Assembly (NCBI GenBank): GCA_964351775.1
Contig: CAYGPQ010000033.1
Location: forward strand, 1 to 43,968
From: Kordia sp964351775
GTDB lineage: Bacteria; Bacteroidota; Bacteroidia; Flavobacteriales; Flavobacteriaceae
Length of the DNA: 43,968 nucleotides
Direction: 5' to 3'
Positions 15,955-25,131 of this stretch are shown here, one piece after another; the stretch's first letter is position 1, and each line of letters begins with the position of its first letter. The translations under genes were made by a program, and so were the position numbers. The notes under the pieces are model-generated. The model saw only the letters and a list, made by a program, of their open reading frames with translations, was not told the origin of the DNA and ran no database searches.

Positions 15955-17280
15955 ATGAAAAATATAGTATTATCATTCCTATTTGTACTATTCTCTTTTA
16001 TCGGTGTTGCACAAGAAACACTTTTAAAATCGGGTCCAATGGTTGGCTATTCCGATTTTAGAGAAGCGCTCATTTGGGTGCAAACTACGGAACCCGCAGC
16101 TGTTAAAATTGGGTATGTATCGGAAGATGAAACTGAAAAATTCACCAAAACGGTTCAAACCACACGAGAAGGTGATTTAATTGCGAAATTAACACCCAAC
16201 AAGGTTGACTATGGAAAAACCTACACTTACAAACTCTATATCAACGATGTGTATGTTCCTAGAAATTACAAATTAGCATTTCAAACACAACCTTTGTGGC
16301 AATTTAGAACCAACCCGCCCGATTTTAAAATTGCTATAGGTTCGTGTAATTTTATCAATGAACCCAAAGACGATCGTCCACAACCGTATGGTGATCGATA
16401 TGAAATATTCAATTCCATTCTTAAAAAAAGTCCGGATCTCATGGTTTGGCTTGGCGACAATATTTATTTACGCACGCCCGATTTTATGACCAATACTGGC
16501 ATTCGCCATCGATTTAGACATACACGCGCCGTTCCTGAATTGCAAGCATTATTAGGAAGTGTGCATCATTACGCAACTTGGGACGATCATGATTTTGGTC
16601 CAAATGATTCCGATCGAAGTTATGTAAATAAAAAACTAACGGAGAACGCTTTTAATGAATATTGGGGGAATTTAAACACAAATGCATCTGGAAATGGCGG
16701 AGTTGCACAACATTTTGCATGGAATGATGTCGAATTTTTTATGTTGGACGATCGCTATCACAGAGCGCCAAACAGAGATCCTAACAAAGACAAAGATTAC
16801 TTAGGCAAGCAACAATTGGATTGGCTGATTGATGCCTTAACAAATAGTCGCGCAACATTTAAAATTATTGTAAATGGCGGACAAGTCATTAGTGATGCCG
16901 CAAAGTTTGAAAACTATGCAACCTATCCAACGGAACGCGCTGAATTGTTACAGCGTTTGCACGATTCTAAAATTGAAGGCGTACTGTTTATTAGTGGCGA
17001 CAGACATCATACCGAAATTTCACGATTGGAACGCGAAAACGCCTATCCACTAATTGATATTACCTGTTCTCCACTTACAGCAGGAACCCACAAACCTAGA
17101 GACGAAGGCAATACAAATCAAGTAAAAGACAAAACATTTTACAATCGTAACTTTGGAATTATGGATGTCACAGGAAAACGAACCGATCGTACTTTACTGC
17201 TTACTATTTATGATACAGACGGAAATAAAGTATTTGATTATACCATCAAAGCACAAGAATTACGCTATCCAAGAAAGTAG
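15955..17280 (+). CDS. PhoD-like alkaline phosphatase/phosphodiesterase, secreted
   Basis: A 441-aa metallophosphatase of the PhoD family. It has a signal peptide (MKNIVLSFLFVLFSFIGVAQ, cut after residue 20) and an N-terminal beta-sandwich domain (about 20-115). The metal-binding catalytic domain includes WLGDNIY, ATWDDHDFGPND, FMLDDRYHR and the late ISGDRHHTE. PhoD enzymes use Fe/Ca to release phosphate from phosphomono- and diesters outside the cytoplasm, which suits phosphate scavenging in seawater. It is a single gene with its own terminator 27 nt after the stop. No Pho box was identified. Confidence 0.92.
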   Translation: MKNIVLSFLFVLFSFIGVAQETLLKSGPMVGYSDFREALIWVQTTEPAAVKIGYVSEDETEKFTKTVQTTREGDLIAKLTPNKVDYGKTYTYKLYINDVYVPRNYKLAFQTQPLWQFRTNPPDFKIAIGSCNFINEPKDDRPQPYGDRYEIFNSILKKSPDLMVWLGDNIYLRTPDFMTNTGIRHRFRHTRAVPELQALLGSVHHYATWDDHDFGPNDSDRSYVNKKLTENAFNEYWGNLNTNASGNGGVAQHFAWNDVEFFMLDDRYHRAPNRDPNKDKDYLGKQQLDWLIDALTNSRATFKIIVNGGQVISDAAKFENYATYPTERAELLQRLHDSKIEGVLFISGDRHHTEISRLERENAYPLIDITCSPLTAGTHKPRDEGNTNQVKDKTFYNRNFGIMDVTGKRTDRTLLLTIYDTDGNKVFDYTIKAQELRYPRK

Positions 17281-17306
17281 CTTCAATATATTTTATACAG
17301 ATTATG

Positions 17307-17338
17307 AACCGTCAAACTAGTGTTGGCGGTTTTTTTTG
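17307..17338 (+). terminator. Terminator of the PhoD gene
   Basis: AACCGTCAA (17307-17315) pairs with TTGGCGGTT (17323-17331, one G-T pair) around a 7-nt loop and is followed by seven further Ts. Confidence 0.85.
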
Positions 17339-17634
17339 TGACTTACTGCAACTACAGACGTAAGTTAAAAATTAGACCTATTCAATGCACTTTTTTTATT
17401 TTTTTTGCCTCGAATAAATCCCTTAGTTTATTCAAACTACATAGTGGTCAAAATACTGGTTTTCTATATCCTGAAAATGTAATGCACATATAGAAGCAAT
17501 TGAGAATATCTGAAAATTAACATAATTTTTAGTTAAGACTCAACGCTTATACATTTATCACGACTGTTTAGAAAAGTATTTAGTAGTTTTAATTTAATTA
17601 CTTCCCACACCAACCCAAAAAATAGTGAATAACC
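17339..17634. other. Gene-free AT-rich stretch before the beta-helix gene
   Basis: About 300 nt between the PhoD terminator and the damaged start of the next gene. No coding frame with family resemblance, no TAnnTTTG box and no repeat was found. The promoter of the toxin-type operon should lie here. Confidence 0.45.
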
Positions 17635-18883
17635 ATGCTTAAAAAGCAGTATCCAAAACAGCTGCTCTTTTAAGCACTAGAAATCAATTGATGCAATTCA
17701 TGGTGATGATGCTACGGCAAAAATTGAACGTCAAAGCAATCCTTTTCAAACGATTGATGCGGCACTTACGGCTTACAATGCGGAAAAACCAAGAGAAAAT
17801 AACACCCTAGATCACTCCTATTTGGTGGTTAAATTTATAAATGATGGTAACTATCTGTGGAATGTATTAATTCCAGAACGCAACATCATCATTGACAGTA
17901 GTTACTATACAGTTACCGTCGATTTTACAAACAATCCAAATGAACAGTTGAATGAAATTACTGGATTATCCTCCAATATCATTGTAAATGGAACTTTTTT
18001 AACACTCAAAAATCATTCAGAAAATTTCATTGCACATGGAAAAATGAATCTTTATGGCAGTTGTGATGTGATTGATACTCGCAGAACAGGATTTGCAGGA
18101 TTTACCAAAGCTTTTATTACTGTTGGAGAAATCAAAATAAAATACAATTTCGTCAAAGGCTATGGAAATGTATTTTCGAGTTACGCGGCAACTTCAAACA
18201 ATGAATTTATTGGAAACATTGCTGCGGAAGGACATTTAGCCTTAAACAATCAAGGAAATGGATACAATTATATCGATTTTGATACGGCAACCTCAACAGG
18301 AAAATTATTATTTCTAAAAGTTTCGCTTCCCTATAAAAAAGCAACAATTCATTGGGGAAAATGCACGCCTGCTGTTGTCGGAAATTTTACAGAAATCACC
18401 AACGGAACTATTGATGTTATTTGCAAACCAAATGCTACCTCCTACGGAACGTTTCAAGGAAACTTAAACTTTAGCGGACATTCGTTGCAAGCATTACGTC
18501 CGTTAACTCGTATAGGATCCAATCTTACCATTACCCGATTGCATCTAAAACTAAGTATGGGCATTGCTTCTGTTTACAGTCCAAATGCAACCATAACATT
18601 GATAGATGCTGTTATTGAAATTGAAACTGGTGGGTTGATTGCTATTGAAACGCATACTGCATTCACACAGCCAATACTCGAACTCAAAGGAAACAACACC
18701 ATTTTGCATGCAACTCCTGGCGTCGATTTAGTGACCAAATATCAAACGGCAAATCCAACAGGAATTTCCTATAAACAATGTACCGCTGGCGGACTCAAAA
18801 CGAATGCCGTTTTAAATACGGTTATAACTGGAAATACAGACTCCACAGCCACATTTATTATAGAAAACACCAATACTTATTAA
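17635..18883 (+). pseudogene. Beta-helix-like protein gene with frame-damaged 5' end
   Basis: The long frame (353 aa from a TTG at 17822) continues upstream without any ATG/GTG/TTG start. Codons from 17687 read IDAIHGDDATAKIERQ and then SNPFQTIDAALTAYN, the usual GDDATA...PFxTIDAA opening of parallel beta-helix, tail-spike-like proteins; an in-frame TAG lies at 17678. An ATG at 17635 gives a sensible beginning only if one A is added in each of two A-runs (near 17641 and 17687). The restored reading is MLKKAVSKTAALLSTRNQ and then IDAIHGDDATAK. The gene is therefore either frameshifted or the sequence has two homopolymer errors. The rest is repetitive and beta-rich (GTFLTLKN, GKMNLYGSCDVID, GTIDVICKPNATSYG), as in adhesins or phage/injection fibres. 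It leads the operon with the 195-aa, toxin-like and immunity-like genes. Confidence 0.6.
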
Positions 18884-18916
18884 GACTTTTTATTGACCAT
18901 TAAAAAATAGAAACAC

Positions 18917-19504
18917 ATGAAAATAGCAACAATTATAGTACATAAAAATTTATCAAACGAAGACCGCATCAAAGCCATTGAAAATGGAGTTCCACTCGAA
19001 GTCATTGTCGTAGATGACTATTCCCATACGCGAAATAAAATGGTAGAGTTTGATATGGTTACCGATTATTTACAAAAGCAAGATATAAAAAGTGTAGACG
19101 CGCTTATTGCGGTCAATAATATTGCTGCGTACGAACTCAACAAAGACAGTACGTTGGTAAAAATCATCCGTGAAAACAATAGTTTTACATTAAAAGCATT
19201 GCAAATTCCGAATCCGTATGATGCGTCTACGGAGATAGAAAATCATACGGTAATTTTCAGTTTCAAAACACTCAACACCGATATCACAAATCCGTTAAAG
19301 TTTGACATTCTAAACATTGAAACGGCTATTGACGCTGACATCAATGAAGCTGTCATGACAAAATTGGCAGAGAAAGACATCACCATTACGGGAACCACTT
19401 GGAAAGCATTTGCGCTACAAGGAAACTGTATTCTCAACATTGAAGCACTCAACGAAGCCACCAGCTTTTACGGAAATGATAAGAACGGATTTTTAATTGC
19501 GTAA
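18917..19504 (+). CDS. Unknown protein in the toxin-type operon (195 aa)
   Basis: I do not recognise the family. The 195-aa product has no signal peptide or membrane segment. An alpha/beta N-terminal part (MKIATIIVHKNLSNEDRIKA, then EVIVVDDYSH) is followed by a beta-rich C-terminal half with repeated short strands such as DITITGTTWKAFALQG. It starts 34 nt after the beta-helix-like frame, and its stop lies 2 nt before the start of the 793-aa gene, so the genes are translated together. From position it may be an accessory, chaperone or structural partner of the large protein. Confidence 0.75.
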   Translation: MKIATIIVHKNLSNEDRIKAIENGVPLEVIVVDDYSHTRNKMVEFDMVTDYLQKQDIKSVDALIAVNNIAAYELNKDSTLVKIIRENNSFTLKALQIPNPYDASTEIENHTVIFSFKTLNTDITNPLKFDILNIETAIDADINEAVMTKLAEKDITITGTTWKAFALQGNCILNIEALNEATSFYGNDKNGFLIA

Positions 19505-19506
19505 CT

Positions 19507-21888
19507 ATGGGATTTAAGTTAGCTAAAAAAATGGGATATGCGAGTCCTTTTGTGAGGGATGAAGGAGAAAAAGGGTTCTATGATGGTGGTGTAGATTTTA
19601 AATCTATATTGTATCCCTTTGGAGCCGCTGTCTATAATGATGTAGAGATTCCAGAGGAAACTTCTTTCAACCCAGTAGTGATTTTTGGAAAAAGAAGAGT
19701 TTTTGATTATAAAAATTTTATAAAAGAAAAAGGTTTTTCACAATTAACTACATGGAAACATGATGGTCAAACTTATGGAGGAAAAGTATATCTAAATAAA
19801 AGAATCGGAGCATTAGATGGTAAAAAAATATTTATAAAATACGAAGGAAGTTATGAAATTGCTCGACGTACAATATATTACTCAGGTCATGAAGTTCCTC
19901 ATTTCTCATTATACAAATCGTATGAAGACGATTTTGATGCAGGTGGTTTGTATATGCCTAATATTGATTATTTGGAAACCAATGCTGCCATAAAAATAAA
20001 GCAGCTCGATTTAGAATCAATACTTTTAATATTCAATTTTTTTGAGGATGGCTCTACAAATAAAACCACATTATTAGTTCTAAAAAAACTACTAATGAAG
20101 TCTGTAAAGCATTTTATATTTAACGCTAGTTCAGTTAATAGAAATTATGTATTAACTATATTACCTGAAGAGTATTATACTTTTTTTAGTAAAGAAGAAC
20201 TAAAAAAAGTTTTTAATGGTTTACTATCACAATCCACCATAATTGGATACACTGAAGAAGCTGTATTAAATGTTTTAGCAGCATTTTCAGCAAGAGAAGA
20301 TTTTAATCCAACACTTTTCTTAGATCAATTATTATCAAAAATACCAAATGAGAATACTACGTATTTCCGTAAACTTTTTGACAGAATGAATTTAGGGAAT
20401 TTCGATCGGTTTATCTACCAAATTTGGGGAATTTGGAAAAAAACTCTGTATAGTAGCTTTTCTGAAAAAAATCCGAAAGTCACAAAAACTGGGGAACATT
20501 TGCTAAACTATAAATCAAACAAAACTATTGGTTTTCATCATGATAATGCAAAAATAAAGCTTCTTAACAACTCATACATCGTTCAGGTAGATATTGAATA
20601 TAAAGTTGGAGAGCCTTCATCTGAATATATAATGTCATCGGGATATCCTGCCTACGGATACATGAAAACAACACAGCCAACAAAAAAAGAAAAATTGTTT
20701 TATCATCTTTACGCCCCAGTTGCAATTCTTAAAGAAGACAATCCTTACTTTTTTTTTAAGGACAAAGATGCTGATGAAAATGCTAAATTTGCTATATTAC
20801 CAGCATTTGTAATCTTAGCAAGAGAAGAAAAAGCATTTTGGGCAAATGTGATTACGGGAGCTGAGTATACATTAGATGTTGTTACTACTTTTTCTGGAGT
20901 TGCAAACCTTTTAAAAGCAGGACGCTTATTTAAAATCCTCAAAGCAGGACACAAACTTATTGGCAGAACAAAAGTTGTTGCAAATACAATAACAGGTATA
21001 AAAACTTTTGCAGGTGTAGTAGAAGTCACTGCTGGGATTGGGAATGGTCTTGTAAAGTTATTGGGATTCAAAGGTACTCCGTTAGGAGATTCTATAGCAG
21101 AGTATTTGTTTTATCTTGAAATGTTGAGTCTTTCTGGTGAGTTAAGTGGTGCTTTGCATCTTTCTTTAAGTAAGGCTGCAAAAAAAGCGGTAGAGAATCC
21201 ACAGTTACTCAAAATAAAAAAGCAAGCAGAAAAAATAGTTGATAATGCCAATTCAACTAGTACTGGTAAAAAAAGTAGTAAAGTTGTTGAGGCGGAAAAT
21301 GTCTTAGAAGCTATACGTCATTTAGAAGATATTGAAGGTTTGGATTATAGTGCCAGATTAGCCATCAAAGTTTCCAAATCTCTAGACAATACCTTTAAAG
21401 AGATTTTAGAATTTGAATCTAAATTCAAAAATCATGAACACGAATGGGGATTAGTTTTAAATAGAAGAACAAAATTCAAAATGCATCACACTTCTAACTT
21501 AGTAGATGAAATTAAGTGGCCAGATAATATTTTAAAAAGAATCGAAAATTGTGTTGTAACACACAATCATCCTTCTGGTTCAGGATTAAGTATCGCTGAC
21601 CTGAAATTTTTTATAAGTAATAAACTAACTGAATTAAGAGCTGTTGGTCCAAACGGAAGTGTCTTTAGTTTGAGAAATGGTAATATTTTAGATCATAATA
21701 CAATAAAAGCATTAGACTATAATAAAGATTTGGTTAAGTTAGATAAAAACATTAAAGCTATTGAAAAAAAGTATGTGCTCAATTATAAATTTGCTGTTGG
21801 GAATACGTATCGTATAGATGCGAAAGTATTTAATGAAATTTTTGATTTAATAAAAGACAAAGTAACTTACACACATTATATAAACTAA
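19507..21888 (+). CDS. Candidate polymorphic toxin with C-terminal JAB/MPN domain (793 aa)
   Basis: A 793-aa modular protein. Residues 1-460 are an unfamiliar N-terminal region (IFGKRRVFDYKNFIKEKGF near 56; a helical stretch at about 160-330). Residues about 460-560 are a hydrophobic, glycine-rich segment (NVITGAEYTLDVVTTFSGVA, later VVEVTAGIGNGL) like the membrane-interacting linkers of Bacteroidota toxins. Residues about 635-725 form a JAB/MPN-like metalloprotease domain: HNHPSGSGLSIAD gives zinc ligands His686, His688 and Asp698, Ser695 in place, and a candidate catalytic Glu644 or Glu646 in HEHEW. There is no signal peptide. It is followed after 5 nt by a small acidic gene, the usual order of toxin and immunity. 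Effector activity is inferred; deubiquitinase-like or peptidase activity on a target protein is the simplest guess. Confidence 0.7.
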   Translation: MGFKLAKKMGYASPFVRDEGEKGFYDGGVDFKSILYPFGAAVYNDVEIPEETSFNPVVIFGKRRVFDYKNFIKEKGFSQLTTWKHDGQTYGGKVYLNKRIGALDGKKIFIKYEGSYEIARRTIYYSGHEVPHFSLYKSYEDDFDAGGLYMPNIDYLETNAAIKIKQLDLESILLIFNFFEDGSTNKTTLLVLKKLLMKSVKHFIFNASSVNRNYVLTILPEEYYTFFSKEELKKVFNGLLSQSTIIGYTEEAVLNVLAAFSAREDFNPTLFLDQLLSKIPNENTTYFRKLFDRMNLGNFDRFIYQIWGIWKKTLYSSFSEKNPKVTKTGEHLLNYKSNKTIGFHHDNAKIKLLNNSYIVQVDIEYKVGEPSSEYIMSSGYPAYGYMKTTQPTKKEKLFYHLYAPVAILKEDNPYFFFKDKDADENAKFAILPAFVILAREEKAFWANVITGAEYTLDVVTTFSGVANLLKAGRLFKILKAGHKLIGRTKVVANTITGIKTFAGVVEVTAGIGNGLVKLLGFKGTPLGDSIAEYLFYLEMLSLSGELSGALHLSLSKAAKKAVENPQLLKIKKQAEKIVDNANSTSTGKKSSKVVEAENVLEAIRHLEDIEGLDYSARLAIKVSKSLDNTFKEILEFESKFKNHEHEWGLVLNRRTKFKMHHTSNLVDEIKWPDNILKRIENCVVTHNHPSGSGLSIADLKFFISNKLTELRAVGPNGSVFSLRNGNILDHNTIKALDYNKDLVKLDKNIKAIEKKYVLNYKFAVGNTYRIDAKVFNEIFDLIKDKVTYTHYIN

Positions 21889-21893
21889 AAAAA

Positions 21894-22463
21894 ATGAATA
21901 CAGATATAAAGTTAGATTTCTTATACTACCAAGAAGCACAAATTTTAGATGCTTCTGACCCTAATATGGAGATTTATAAACCACAAGAAGAAAAATTTGA
22001 TAATTTTATGGTTACTAAATCAATCCTAGAGATCGTAGAACTTATCATCACAAGCTATAAAGATAAATACGCACAACATAAATTTTTTGCAGGATGTTTT
22101 TATGATGTTTCGAAGCCTATGATTGACACACAATACCCAGACTATCTTGACGAGCATGATTTTTACATACCAAAGGAGGAAATGACCCGCGAAGACATTA
22201 AACATCTAATTCTCCGAATTTTTAAAGACGATTACAATAAAACTAATGCTCGTTATTTAAAAGAATTGGAATTAGTTTTCTTAAAACCACAAAATTTGAA
22301 CAATACAATATTAAAAGCTTTAGAAAGTAAAGAAGTTAGTATGCAAGAAACCAATGGAGTCATTATTTACACCGTTGCTGATTCTGCTATTTCTGAAATT
22401 GAAATAAGTTCTACTAGATTTTTAATGCGAACTAACTCAGACAAGTGGAAAGCATATTATTAG
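21894..22463 (+). CDS. Candidate immunity protein (189 aa)
   Basis: I do not recognise a named family. It is an acidic, soluble 189-aa protein with no signal peptide and mixed alpha/beta character (KLDFLYYQEAQILDASDP near the start, ISSTRFLMRTNSDKWKAYY at the end). It begins 5 nt after the stop of the JAB-domain protein, is the last gene of the operon, and is followed by terminators. Small acidic proteins directly after large effector genes are typically the antidote that protects the producing cell; that is the basis for the call. Confidence 0.6.
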   Translation: MNTDIKLDFLYYQEAQILDASDPNMEIYKPQEEKFDNFMVTKSILEIVELIITSYKDKYAQHKFFAGCFYDVSKPMIDTQYPDYLDEHDFYIPKEEMTREDIKHLILRIFKDDYNKTNARYLKELELVFLKPQNLNNTILKALESKEVSMQETNGVIIYTVADSAISEIEISSTRFLMRTNSDKWKAYY

Positions 22464-22474
22464 CAAAAGAATAA

Positions 22475-22503
22475 CCTCGCTACCGCTAGTATTTACTAGT
22501 GGC
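22475..22503 (+). repeat. Inverted repeat after the toxin-type operon
   Basis: CGCTAGTA and TACTAGTG form an 8-bp near-perfect hairpin starting about 15 nt after the immunity-like gene. It resembles the GCTACTAG/CTAGTAGC hairpin upstream of the orphan ABC gene. Confidence 0.45.
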
Positions 22504-22522
22504 GAAACGCATAATAAAAAAC

Positions 22523-22565
22523 AAAAGCAATCATGGTTACAAAAACTAGGGTTGCTTTTTTATAT
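22523..22565 (+). terminator. Terminator of the toxin-type operon
   Basis: AAAAGCAA (22523-22530) pairs with TTGCTTTT (22552-22559) around a 21-nt loop and is followed by Ts. Confidence 0.65.
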
Positions 22566-22570
22566 CGCCA

Positions 22571-22604
22571 AAACCGCCAACACAAAATCGGCGGTTTTTT
22601 TTTT
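22571..22604 (+). terminator. Second, stronger terminator before the endonuclease V gene
   Basis: AAACCGCC (22571-22578) pairs with GGCGGTTT (22590-22597) and a long T run follows. The stem sequence closely resembles that of the PhoD terminator. Confidence 0.85.
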
Positions 22605-22636
22605 AATTTTATAGCTTTACACACTAATTCACACAC

Positions 22637-23143
22637 ATGATCCTAGCCATCGACATTCACTACAAAGAAACCTACGCAAAAGCAGTTTGTGTGGCGTTTG
22701 ATTGGGCAGACGAAACTCCGCAAAAAGTATATATTGATACCATTTTGGAAGTCGAGCCATATATTTCTGGTGAATTCTACAAACGAGAATTACCCTGTGT
22801 GCTGAAAATTTTGGAACAAGTTGATTTACAAACTATAGAAGCCATAATTGTAGACGGACATGTATTTGTGCATAATGATAAAAAATACGGTTTGGGCGGT
22901 TATCTTTGGGAAGCATTGGACAAAAAAATACCGATTATTGGTGTGGCGAAAAAATCATTTATCCATACGGAAGAAGTTTCAACGCCAATACTGCGCGGTT
23001 CTAGCGAAAATCCATTGTATGTTTCCTGTATCGGAATTGACAAAGAAACGGTTTTAGAAAAAATAAAATTACTTCACGGCGAACATCGCATGCCAACAAT
23101 TTTAAAATTATTAGACACGATTACGAAAACTGAAATCGTGTAA
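22637..23143 (+). CDS. Endonuclease V family protein (compact form)
   Basis: A 168-aa protein of the endonuclease V family (COG1515), which cuts DNA or RNA next to deoxyinosine/inosine. Matching motifs are Asp6 in LAIDIHY, YISGEFYKRELP with Glu51 (family YVPGxLxFRExP), VDGHVFVHNDKKYGLGG with Asp73 (family DGxGxxHPRxxGLAxH), GVAKK with Lys105, and the closing HRMPTILKLLD with Asp160. It is shorter than the E. coli enzyme (about 220 aa) and lacks the usual Gly/Pro of the DGHG-HPR motif, but the acidic triad positions seem kept. It is a single gene between terminators and the CXXCH lipoprotein, probably cytoplasmic repair. Confidence 0.8.
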   Translation: MILAIDIHYKETYAKAVCVAFDWADETPQKVYIDTILEVEPYISGEFYKRELPCVLKILEQVDLQTIEAIIVDGHVFVHNDKKYGLGGYLWEALDKKIPIIGVAKKSFIHTEEVSTPILRGSSENPLYVSCIGIDKETVLEKIKLLHGEHRMPTILKLLDTITKTEIV

Positions 23144-23359
23144 TTCAAAAACAATTTCACCTTCTAAATCAACTACTTGCAAAAAGCATTTGATGACAAC
23201 TGTAAAATAGTATCAAACAATTTTTGTAACTTTCTCTCGTACTATTTCAAAATTTGAGCAAAAATCAAGTAATTATACGCTATTCTATGACTTCATTTTT
23301 GCTGAAATTTGAAATAACAAATTACACCTTTATACCAACCAAATAAATAACAAACTAAC

Positions 23360-24838
23360 ATGAAGACCTTATCCTTATTTAAAAAAGCGTTGCTAATATG
23401 TGCAGCTATGCTATTCTTCTACGCATGTGGAGAGAAAAAGAATGAAAAACAACCAGATACGTTAGAAGCAACAGAGAATGAAGTACAAACAGAAGCGAAC
23501 TATAAATTAGCTAGTGCTGACACTCCGGCAACGCCATGTGATTGTGATTCAAGCTGGTTTCCGCATACACAAACTCCGGCACCATTAGAAGGCGCAAATA
23601 GTCCTTTTGCAGCAAGCGAAACCACCAATTGTATTTTTCATCAATGGTCATGGCAAAAATTTCTTTGGTTAACTGTTCCTGATGCAACGAGTAGTAAAAC
23701 ACCATTCTTTTTAAGAGATGCTGATATTACACAAGTTGATCCATACATGAACCCCGTAAAAATTCCAACGGGAGTTTCCATTGCTCTATCCACCAAAGAA
23801 GCAGAACAAGCAGGATCGTCAGCAATTTTAGAGTCAAACCCTAACTTTAATACAAATGGTGTTGCAGGAACCGTATTTTATGCAATCTATATGAATTCCA
23901 CCATGAATACTGCGGCAAAACAATTTGCTACAGGTCTAAATAATGGAACCATACAGCCATCTAACTCAGAAGCCTTTCCAGTTGGCTCGTTTGAACTAAA
24001 AACATCTTGGATTCCAACTTCTGTGATTCCAACAGCAGATCTAGCAAACTATTATACTACAAAAGCAAGTATTGATGGTACCACAGTAGAAGTTGCGATG
24101 CTAGGAATGCACGTGGTAGGCGTTGTAGAAAATCATCCTGAATTTATTTGGGCAACCTTTGAACACAACAACCTTGCGCCAGCTTTCGATTGGACCAAAG
24201 GAACTGCAAGTTCAGATACAGAAACATTGTTGTTTAAAAAAGGAAGTGTTTCTACTATTGATGGGATTAAATGGACAGGGACTTCCATGAGTGAAGCCTA
24301 TACACTTTTTGAATATGGAGTACCAAGAATTAAAGGTGCGCCAATGAAAAATTTTATGACGACAAGTCAGCTTGAACCAGAAAATTACAACAATATAAAA
24401 ACTATAGATCATTGTGTCGCTGGAAAACTAACAGATGTTTGGAACAACTATGCATATACGGGTTCTATTTGGGTAAACACAGACGGCTTATCACCCGCAG
24501 AACAAATAGCATTACTTAAAAAAGAAGGATATGGTCTTGGAAGTGCCACACCAGGATCCGTTGCAAGAGGTTCCTTGAACTCTGCCAACATTTCTATGGA
24601 AACCTATACACAAACATTCAACTCAAACATAGAAAGTATCGATGCAAGCAATTTAGTAAACTGTTTATCATGCCATAGTGCTGTCAGTTTTAGTGATTCA
24701 AACGCAACTTCTCCTTTATACATCAGTCATGTATTTAATGGGTATTTAGAACATCAAAAAGGTACTTCTGAGACTGAGATTAAACAAATGAAAGTGAAAG
24801 AATTTCAGCAAACTTTTATAGAAAAGAAAAAGGAATAA
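23360..24838 (+). CDS. Lipoprotein with a single CXXCH (cytochrome c-like) motif
   Basis: A 492-aa envelope protein. It has an SPII signal (KKALLICAAMLFFYA then Cys23), an acidic linker to about 55, then a long unfamiliar domain containing CDCDSSWFPHTQTPAP and CIFHQWSWQKFLWLT. Near the C-terminus a CLSCH motif (Cys435, Cys438, His439) could bind one c-type heme, with Met477 a possible axial ligand. I do not know the main domain; similar sequences are usually left as hypothetical or cytochrome-like. It stands alone, followed by a strong terminator 23 nt after the stop. Heme attachment is likely but not certain from one motif. Confidence 0.75.
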   Translation: MKTLSLFKKALLICAAMLFFYACGEKKNEKQPDTLEATENEVQTEANYKLASADTPATPCDCDSSWFPHTQTPAPLEGANSPFAASETTNCIFHQWSWQKFLWLTVPDATSSKTPFFLRDADITQVDPYMNPVKIPTGVSIALSTKEAEQAGSSAILESNPNFNTNGVAGTVFYAIYMNSTMNTAAKQFATGLNNGTIQPSNSEAFPVGSFELKTSWIPTSVIPTADLANYYTTKASIDGTTVEVAMLGMHVVGVVENHPEFIWATFEHNNLAPAFDWTKGTASSDTETLLFKKGSVSTIDGIKWTGTSMSEAYTLFEYGVPRIKGAPMKNFMTTSQLEPENYNNIKTIDHCVAGKLTDVWNNYAYTGSIWVNTDGLSPAEQIALLKKEGYGLGSATPGSVARGSLNSANISMETYTQTFNSNIESIDASNLVNCLSCHSAVSFSDSNATSPLYISHVFNGYLEHQKGTSETEIKQMKVKEFQQTFIEKKKE

Positions 24839-24861
24839 TACATTAAAAAACGTCGATAAAT

Positions 24862-24902
24862 AAAAAGAGAATCCTTAGGGCAAAGGATTCTCTTTTTATT
24901 TT
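24862..24902 (+). terminator. Terminator of the CXXCH lipoprotein gene
   Basis: A perfect 15-bp stem (24862-24876 with 24883-24897) with loop AGGGCA is followed by an A/T-rich tail. Confidence 0.88.
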
Positions 24903-25087
24903 TTAATACAATTTATCAGATTGTTAACACTTTCAATACTAAATAATAATAGTATAAATATAATTAAATACATGTATTGCCATTCACAAAGTCGATGAAT
25001 ATAATATGTTATATAGATAAGTGGTTGTTTTAAATCGGTAAGTAAATTAGGAAAAGATAGTTTTTGGAAGTTTTAAAATAGCTACAA

Positions 25088-25131
25088 ACAAAAAAAAGAA
25101 CCTTTGGGGGCACAAAAGTTCTTTTTTTTTC
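25088..25131 (+). terminator. Terminator-like hairpin without an upstream gene
   Basis: An A-run followed by AGAACCTTTG pairs with CAAAAGTTCT (one mismatch) and a long T run, with loop GGGGGCA. The nearest gene upstream already has its own terminator, so this one may serve a small RNA or be a diverged copy of it. Confidence 0.65.

Noticed and set aside
17692..17810. Plus-strand 39-codon frame starting at an ATG beside the damaged beta-helix start
   Set aside because: The translation is Met/Arg/Lys-rich without family likeness, while the overlapping frame has the expected GDDATA motif.
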